Source of the DNA: JACMLD01 sp040004415
Lineage (GTDB): Bacteria; Bacteroidota; Bacteroidia; Chitinophagales; Chitinophagaceae
Length of the DNA: 11,252 bases
Reading direction: 5' to 3'
Assembly: GCA_040004415.1 (NCBI GenBank)
Contig: JBDUAY010000162.1
Coordinates: 1 to 11,252, forward strand
In this document: in pieces, positions 7,177 through 11,252 of the stretch
Numbering within the stretch: the first letter of the stretch is position 1
Layout of the letters: each line of letters starts with the position of its first letter
Position numbers and translations under genes: made by a program
The notes under the pieces: generated by a model
Databases searched by the model: none
What the model saw: the letters and a program-made list of their open reading frames with translations, nothing else
Told to the model about the DNA's origin: nothing

Positions 7177-7839
7177 ACCAAAGCTATATTTCTTCCGGTA
7201 ATACCTGTCTGTAACCAGGTTAATAAAGAAAATAGATACCAGGAACATTCTTGCAACCAGTCCTTCATAGTGCGCTGGCCAGACAGGCAACTTGTGTATT
7301 ATCAGTGCCACAAAGAAACAGGCGATGCTGATAAGCGTTGAAACTGTTTTATACGACTTCATTCCCGGCGGAAGTTCTGTATGCAGGTGATTGGATTCTT
7401 TTGTGATATGCTTCCATAATCTTATTTGTAAGAAGCCCGATGCGATAACATTCAGACAGTAAATAAAGAATGGCTGAAAAAGCATATAGCGACTCATGAA
7501 TGCAGTAGTAAAGGGCATGATAACAATTGTGAGCAGGAATAAACTGTTTAATTGTATCAGTTTGCGATCGTAGTCCGCCACAAAATTAAACAGGGTATGA
7601 TGTGCACGCCAGTAATTGCCAATGACCATAAAACTGATAATGAACCCAATAAATTCCGGTATCATTTCATTCATCGCTTTAGGAAATTCCTCCGTGAAAC
7701 CTGGATTTACTGATGGCAATTGCGGCACTTTAACTTCAATAATAAGCAGTGTAATAGCGATCGCAAAAACGGCATCTGAAAACAATGCTATTCTTTCCAG
7801 TTGAAAAATATCTTTATGATGCTTGTCGTTATTGCTCAT
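7165..7839 (-). CDS. TMEM175/DUF1211-family potassium channel-like membrane protein
   Basis: Integral membrane protein of 224 aa, normal for bacterial TMEM175 homologues. These have one six-helix repeat per subunit and form tetrameric, weakly selective potassium channels. The signature is at residues 14-34: LERIALFSDAVFAIAITLLII, with the conserved R16 and F20-S21-D22 on the first, pore-lining helix. Further hydrophobic segments fall at about 60-76, 95-115, 122-140, 163-182 and 195-210, giving six in total. The C-terminus is short and basic (DRYYRKKYSFGKKY). It is convergent with GH110, with 25 bp between the two stop codons, and divergent from the SDR region. A TATTTTTG -7 element lies just upstream of its start. 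It has no evident functional link to the sugar genes around it. Channel function is family knowledge, not visible in the sequence. Confidence 0.92.
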   Translation of the reverse strand: MSNNDKHHKDIFQLERIALFSDAVFAIAITLLIIEVKVPQLPSVNPGFTEEFPKAMNEMIPEFIGFIISFMVIGNYWRAHHTLFNFVADYDRKLIQLNSLFLLTIVIMPFTTAFMSRYMLFQPFFIYCLNVIASGFLQIRLWKHITKESNHLHTELPPGMKSYKTVSTLISIACFFVALIIHKLPVWPAHYEGLVARMFLVSIFFINLVTDRYYRKKYSFGKKY

Positions 7840-7856
7840 TCAATCGGTTGTTTAGT

Positions 7857-7864
7857 CAAAAATA
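7857..7864 (-). promoter_or_regulatory. Putative -7 promoter element of the TMEM175-like gene
   Basis: Read on the minus strand this is TATTTTTG, an exact TAnnTTTG match. It lies 17 bp before the ATG, so the leader would be only about ten bases, much like the response regulator gene. I find no good -33 TTTG at the expected distance, so it rests on the -7 element and its position alone. Confidence 0.4.
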
Positions 7865-8055
7865 GTACAATCAGACAGACGGATGCCGGATATAAGGAAC
7901 CAGTTTTTTTTGCAAATGTGTTGAACCGCATCAGAATGCTTACTTTACTGCACCTGCTTGCATCTCAAGATTAGGAATAATTTTTAATTTAGAAAATAAA
8001 TAATTAATTTATACCGGTTTATTTTAAGCTGCAATTTTATTTCATTCAAATTATT

Positions 8056-8217
8056 ATGGAAAATATAAGCTTCAGGAGCCAGGGTTGGTTTGGACGTAAC
8101 GAACTTGCCCACCATCGTTGTTTCCGGCGCACCAATGCTTGCCGGTAAATATAAAATCGTGATTTCAGTACCAGCAATGTGTGGCGTTTTAGGGAAGATT
8201 ACCGCCTGGTATTTTGA
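8056..8217 (+). pseudogene. Remnant of an IlvD/Edd-family sugar-acid (aldonate) dehydratase gene
   Basis: Three adjoining pieces in two frames read as parts of an IlvD/Edd dehydratase, the family that includes L-arabinonate, D-xylonate and L-fuconate dehydratases. From the ATG at 8056, MENISFRSQGWFG resembles the family N-terminus (LRSQxWFG). From about 8096, one frame on, VTNLPTIVVSGAPMLAGKY resembles the internal LPTIVVSGGPMLxGKY motif. From 8155, back in the first frame, NRDFSTSNVWRFREDYRL resembles GRDIGSGTDVWKFSEDYR, up to a stop at 8215-8217. The jump from the N-terminus to a motif normally well over 100 residues later implies an internal deletion. The second shift looks like a one-base loss in the A-rich stretch 8153-8156. 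The iron-sulfur cysteines and most of the usual 560-600 residues are missing, so it cannot be functional. It sits directly upstream of an SDR and lactonase, its usual pathway partners. Family matches are from memory. Confidence 0.72.
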
Positions 8218-8364
8218 ATTGTTAAAAATACCTGCAAGTAAATTGAACCTGATTTTTTTAATATAGAATTCATGCCTAACGTGTAAGAACTGGTTTAAAT
8301 TTTTCTTGTGAAATCTAAATAAGCCAGTCAAAATATAAAATTTTCATTTAAAATAATCACAGAG

Positions 8365-9123
8365 ATGTCTTTTACAAATAAAACAGCTATCGTAACCGGT
8401 GCAGGGCAGGGGATAGGTTTTGAGATATGCAAAGAACTGGTGGCAGAAGGCGCCAATGTAATATTGAATGATATTGATTTATTACTGGCAACCGGCGCGG
8501 CAGCGCAGCTTGCGGGGGAGATGGGGGGCTGTATTGCTGTAGCAGGTGATTCAGGAAATACAGAATGTATCCGGCAAATGGTTGATACCGCCATCACAAA
8601 ATTTGGGTCGCTTGATATTGTAATTGCCAATGCCGGCATTACGTTGTTCGGTGATTTTTTTACGTATACGCCGGAAGCATTTTATAAAGTAATGCAGGTA
8701 AATCTCGGGGGTACTTTTTTTCTTGCACAGGCCGCCGCTAACCAGATGAAACAACAACCAACCGGTGGTAGTTTGTTGTTTATGTCGTCCGTTACCGGCC
8801 ACCAGGCACACAAGCAACTTGCCGCTTATGGAATGACGAAAGCTGCACTCGAGATGCTGGCGAAAAATTTGGTGATAGAACTATCTCAGTATAAAATAAA
8901 TGTAAATGCCATTGCGCCGGGCGCCACATTAACTGAGCGGACACTGGAGGATAAAGATTATCAGAAAACCTGGTCCGGGCTTACACCCATGGGCCGGCCC
9001 GCTACTACCACTGATATTGCATCAACTGCTTTATTTATGGTGTCTGATAAAGCGAAACACATTACCGGGCAAAGCATTATTGTAGATGGTGGGTGGACAT
9101 GTGTTAGTCCGTCTCCTTTTTAA
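8365..9123 (+). CDS. NAD-dependent short-chain dehydrogenase (probable sugar dehydrogenase)
   Basis: Classical SDR oxidoreductase of 252 aa, cytoplasmic. The Rossmann motif TGAGQGIG is at 11-18, and D36 after the second strand (VILNDID) indicates NAD rather than NADP. NAG is at 89-91 and N113 is in QVNLGG. The catalytic residues are S142, Y155 and K159 (SSVTGHQ, AAYGMTKAA), followed by INVNAIAPG and the C-terminal ITGQSIIVDGGW. All are intact and the length is typical. The next gene, a lactonase, starts 33 bp after the stop, and an aldonate dehydratase remnant lies upstream. This setting suggests oxidation of an aldose (for example arabinose, fucose, galactose or xylose) to its lactone. The fold alone would equally fit a 3-oxoacyl-ACP reductase or another alcohol dehydrogenase, so the substrate is inference. 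A short purine patch (CAGAG) precedes the ATG; no exact Bacteroidota promoter element was found. Confidence 0.92.
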   Translation: MSFTNKTAIVTGAGQGIGFEICKELVAEGANVILNDIDLLLATGAAAQLAGEMGGCIAVAGDSGNTECIRQMVDTAITKFGSLDIVIANAGITLFGDFFTYTPEAFYKVMQVNLGGTFFLAQAAANQMKQQPTGGSLLFMSSVTGHQAHKQLAAYGMTKAALEMLAKNLVIELSQYKINVNAIAPGATLTERTLEDKDYQKTWSGLTPMGRPATTTDIASTALFMVSDKAKHITGQSIIVDGGWTCVSPSPF

Positions 9124-9156
9124 TCTGTTAGATAATAACTTGTAGGATTATACAAT

Positions 9157-10071
9157 ATGACGAACGATACCAACATGCAACCACAACCAGTTCTTGCGCA
9201 CACTTGTATGCTGGGTGAAAGCCCGGTATGGGATATCGCGCAGCAAATGATTTGCTGGGTTGATATTTTGAAAGGAGCGGTTCATCAGTATTCAATTCAA
9301 AAAAACGAGCACACAATCATTGCAGTGAATCAAATGCTGGGTGCAATCGGTTTGTGTGAGAATGGCAATTTTGTGGCGGCATTGCAAAATGGGTTTGGAT
9401 TTATTGATCGTTCCAATCACCAGGTTACAATGATAGGTGATCCGGAAGCTGATTTACCCGGCAACCGGTTTAACGAAGGTAAGTGTGCACCGGAGGGCCG
9501 TTTTTGGGCCGGCACACTTGCTTTGAGAGAAACAACAGGAGCGGGTAATGTTTATTGTTTACAACCAGACCTGTCCGTTAGTAAAAAGATTGAAGGCGTT
9601 ACCGTTTCAAACGGCATTGCGTGGAGTATTGACAAACGTGTGTTTTATTATATTGATACACCAACACTTGAAATTGCAGCGTATGACTATGATACTGTAA
9701 ATGGCTCAATCGCCAACCGTAGAACAGCTATCCGTATTGATAAAGAGGAAGGTTTTCCGGATGGGATGACAGTTGATACGGACGGCATGCTCTGGATTGC
9801 TTTTTGGGGTGGATGGAAAATTGCAAGATGGAACCCGGTTACCGGCAAGAAATTATTGGAGGTTAGATTGCCCGTGTCGCGGGTTACATCCTGTACATTT
9901 GGCGGTACTCATTTAAGTGATTTATTTATCACCACGGCTACCAAAGATCTTACCGCGGAAGAATTAAAACAACAACCGCTGGCGGGAAATCTTTTCGTAG
10001 TAAAGAATTGCGGATTTACAGGCCTTCCATCTTTTCAGTTCAGGAATGTACATGAAACGGTATCCGTTTAA
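9157..10071 (+). CDS. SMP-30/gluconolactonase-like sugar lactonase
   Basis: Six-bladed beta-propeller lactonase of 304 aa (SMP-30/regucalcin family) that hydrolyses sugar lactones to aldonic acids, probably in the cytoplasm since no signal peptide is present. By comparison with human SMP-30, metal ligands are E21 (LGESPVW), N152 (VSNGIAWS) and D202 (GFPDGMTVD). Substrate-side residues are R104 and N106 in NRFNEGKC, where many relatives have NDGK. GRFWAGTLALRE and MLWIAFWGGWKIARW are further family segments. ATG 9157 is taken as the start; ATG 9175 (residue 7) is a possible alternative, since the first residues are not conserved-looking. It follows the SDR gene by 33 bp and is very likely co-transcribed, so the pair would convert an aldose to an aldonate. 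The sugar specificity cannot be read from the sequence. Confidence 0.92.
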   Translation: MTNDTNMQPQPVLAHTCMLGESPVWDIAQQMICWVDILKGAVHQYSIQKNEHTIIAVNQMLGAIGLCENGNFVAALQNGFGFIDRSNHQVTMIGDPEADLPGNRFNEGKCAPEGRFWAGTLALRETTGAGNVYCLQPDLSVSKKIEGVTVSNGIAWSIDKRVFYYIDTPTLEIAAYDYDTVNGSIANRRTAIRIDKEEGFPDGMTVDTDGMLWIAFWGGWKIARWNPVTGKKLLEVRLPVSRVTSCTFGGTHLSDLFITTATKDLTAEELKQQPLAGNLFVVKNCGFTGLPSFQFRNVHETVSV

Positions 10072-10099
10072 TTAAAGTAGCTGTACCAAAAAATATTTT

Positions 10100-10115
10100 A
10101 CATTTTGCAAAATGT
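10100..10115. repeat. 16-bp perfect palindrome
   Basis: ACATTTTGCAAAATGT reads the same on both strands, centred between 10107 and 10108, 29 bp after the lactonase stop. It could be a dimeric regulator site or a short hairpin (6-bp stem, TGCA loop). On the minus strand a T run (plus-strand A residues at 10088-10093) follows shortly, so it may act as a minus-strand terminator, or a bidirectional one. Confidence 0.45.
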
Positions 10116-10140
10116 TTACGACATGTAATCCGGTGTATGC

Positions 10141-10257
10141 CTAAAACGTGATGATTGCTTTTACACAAATATTCCTGCCCATATTGAACATTCCAACATG
10201 TCCGTTGGGCGATTGGTTGTAATACTCAAAATATTTCAGGCGGCTAAGTTTGATTGA
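10141..10257 (-). pseudogene. Possible C-terminal remnant of a lost minus-strand gene
   Basis: A 38-codon minus-strand frame without an in-frame ATG near its beginning reads protein-like to its stop at 10141-10143. It includes LSRLKYFEYYNQSPNGHVG and ends GMFNMGRNICVKAIITF. The ending in an alternating hydrophobic strand with terminal Phe is reminiscent of outer-membrane beta-barrel C-termini such as SusC/TonB-dependent receptors, but I cannot identify the family. A palindrome and T run lie just downstream on the same strand, as expected for the end of a gene. It may equally be chance. Confidence 0.25.
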
Positions 10258-10322
10258 TCAGCTTTGTCCGGGATATTATTTACTTATACCTGAAATTGAC
10301 ACCCATTATTTTTTGACAAATT

Positions 10323-10330
10323 TATTTTTG
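10323..10330 (+). promoter_or_regulatory. Candidate -7 element for the GH92 gene
   Basis: TATTTTTG is an exact TAnnTTTG match 137 bp before the GH92 ATG, with a TTG at 10296-10298, 24 bp upstream, as a poorly spaced -33 candidate. A second match, TACATTTG at 10376-10383, lies closer to the gene but has no -33 partner. Either could start a leader of roughly 80-130 bases; the sequence does not decide between them. Confidence 0.33.
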
Positions 10331-10467
10331 TGCTGATGGCACTATTAAAAGCATAAGCTGGCGTTGCAGTTTCGGTACATTTGCAATGCGTGTTTCTGAC
10401 CATCTGTGCTGAAGATTTCTATAGGATAATAAGAACCGGTATCAACGAAATTTTAAATAAAAATGAA

Positions 10468-11252
10468 ATGAAAAAGTTATGTTCCCTGTTGGTATTTGCT
10501 TTTATAGCTCATGTTTGTACAGCGCAGCTTGTTGGCAAAATAAATGATCCGGTGGAATGGGTGAATCCTTTGATGGGTACTGAATCGGGATATGATTTGT
10601 CGAATGGAAATACGTACCCGGCAATTGCTTTACCATGGGGAATGAATTTCTGGACGCCGCAAACCGGCAAGAATGGCGATGGTTGGCAATATACGTATGA
10701 CGCACATAAAATACGTGGCTTCAAACAGACGCACCAACCTTCTCCGTGGATGAACGATTACGGCCAATTTTCTATCATGCCCGTAAGCGGTCATACGGCA
10801 ATATCACAGGATCAGCGAGCAAGTTGGTTTTCTCATAAAACAGAAATTGTAAAGCCATATTATTACAGTGTTTACCTCGCAGATCATGATATAACTGCAG
10901 AGCTAACGCCTACAGAAAGAAGTGCGCAGTTTCGTTTTACTTACCCGGAAAGCGATAGTTCATCAATTGTAATAGATGCTTTTGCAAAAGGATCGTACAT
11001 AAAAATTATACCGGCAGAGAATAAAATAATTGGCTACTCAACGCAGTTCGCGCATGGGCCGTTGAAAAATTTTAAAAACTATTTTGTTATTTATACTGAT
11101 AAGCCTTTCACCATTGCGCATACCTATAATGATACGGCTATGGGTGATGGACTGGAACTTACCGCCAATCATGTGGTAGCAGCTATTTTTTTTAAGACAG
11201 TAAAGGGCGGGCAGGTTCATGTACGCGTGGCTTCTTCTTTTATAAGTTTTGA
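10468..11252 (+). CDS. Secreted GH92 alpha-mannosidase, N-terminal part (runs off the window)
   Basis: The first 261 codons of a GH92 exo-alpha-mannosidase, a calcium-dependent inverting family usually of about 700-780 aa that trims mannose from N-glycans or mannans. A type I signal peptide (about 1-19) ends CTA|Q. GH92 landmarks follow directly: VEWVNPLMGTESGYDLSNGN, YPAIALPWGMNFWTPQTG and IRGFKQTHQPSPWMNDYG, which form the N-terminal beta-sandwich domain. The frame is open to the last base, with no sign of damage. ATG 10468 is chosen because the nearby ATG at 10463 is followed at once by a stop. The catalytic domain and its acidic residues lie beyond the window. Linkage specificity (1,2, 1,3, 1,4 or 1,6) cannot be judged. 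No SusC/SusD genes adjoin it here. Confidence 0.92.
   Translation, partial: MKKLCSLLVFAFIAHVCTAQLVGKINDPVEWVNPLMGTESGYDLSNGNTYPAIALPWGMNFWTPQTGKNGDGWQYTYDAHKIRGFKQTHQPSPWMNDYGQFSIMPVSGHTAISQDQRASWFSHKTEIVKPYYYSVYLADHDITAELTPTERSAQFRFTYPESDSSSIVIDAFAKGSYIKIIPAENKIIGYSTQFAHGPLKNFKNYFVIYTDKPFTIAHTYNDTAMGDGLELTANHVVAAIFFKTVKGGQVHVRVASSFISF

Larger units (their letters stand above)
7840..8364. other. Spacer containing a decayed dehydratase gene
   Basis: This 525-bp divergent spacer lies between the channel gene (-) and the SDR gene (+). Bases 7840-8055 hold the channel promoter element and AT-rich sequence where I see no gene. Bases 8056-8217 hold the IlvD/Edd remnant described separately. Bases 8218-8364 are AT-rich leader of the SDR gene, with no exact -7 element. 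A stretch near 8222-8263 readable as LQVN and LNLIFLI in two frames could be a decayed C-terminus of the same dehydratase (family endings resemble QQANLGADFDFL), but this is speculative. Confidence 0.5.
10072..10467. other. Long spacer between lactonase and GH92 genes
   Basis: About 396 bp without an accepted gene. It holds a 16-bp perfect palindrome (10100-10115), a 38-codon minus-strand frame that may be the tail of a lost gene (10141-10257), and two -7-like elements (10323-10330 and 10376-10383) that could drive the GH92 gene. I see no tRNA, riboswitch or repeat array. Confidence 0.5.

Noticed and set aside
7984..8331. 115-codon minus-strand frame in the spacer before the SDR gene
   Set aside because: It is antisense to the IlvD/Edd-like pieces, which match a known family on the plus strand, while the minus reading matches nothing recognisable.
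10502..10724. Two overlapping minus-strand frames at the start of the GH92 gene
   Set aside because: Antisense to clear GH92 signature segments; shadows.

Overview
The window looks like a chromosomal segment of a Bacteroidota bacterium, probably a soil or plant-associated Chitinophagaceae-type genome; the rank is inference from protein style, not a search. The clues are AT-rich spacers, Bacteroidota-type -7 promoter elements (TAnnTTTG) in front of several genes, weak Shine-Dalgarno sites, secreted proteins whose signal peptides end in A|Q, and typical Bacteroidota families (GH110, GH92, a PQQ dehydrogenase with an internal haem c domain).

Layout: (1) 1-308, the 3' end of a D-2-hydroxyacid (glycerate-type) dehydrogenase. 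(2) 403-2326, a NarL/LuxR-type response regulator (+) and a soluble PAS histidine kinase (-), tail to tail. (3) 2327-3181, a spacer with terminator-like inverted repeats and a small minus-strand membrane protein at 2707-2967. (4) 3182-7139, a membrane-anchored PQQ sugar/alcohol dehydrogenase followed after 64 bp by a secreted GH110 alpha-1,3-galactosidase. (5) 7165-7839 (-), a TMEM175/DUF1211 channel. (6) 7840-8364, a spacer with a recognisable wreck of an IlvD/Edd-type sugar-acid dehydratase gene at about 8056-8217. (7) 8365-10071, an NAD-type short-chain dehydrogenase and an SMP-30/gluconolactonase-like lactonase, probably one operon. (8) 10072-10467, a spacer with a 16-bp perfect palindrome, a possible minus-strand gene tail and promoter candidates. 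(9) 10468 to the end, the N-terminal third of a secreted GH92 alpha-mannosidase.

Taken together, much of the window concerns sugars. GH110 and GH92 would release galactose and mannose from outside glycans, the PQQ enzyme would oxidise an aldose or alcohol in the periplasm, and the SDR plus lactonase are the first two cytoplasmic steps of an oxidative (sugar to lactone to aldonate) route. The next enzyme of that route would be an IlvD/Edd aldonate dehydratase, and that is the gene found here as a pseudogene directly upstream of the SDR. That is the most interesting observation in the window: a dehydrogenase-lactonase-dehydratase module that appears to have lost its dehydratase at this locus. 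I see no CRISPR array, tRNA, rRNA, insertion sequence or defence system.
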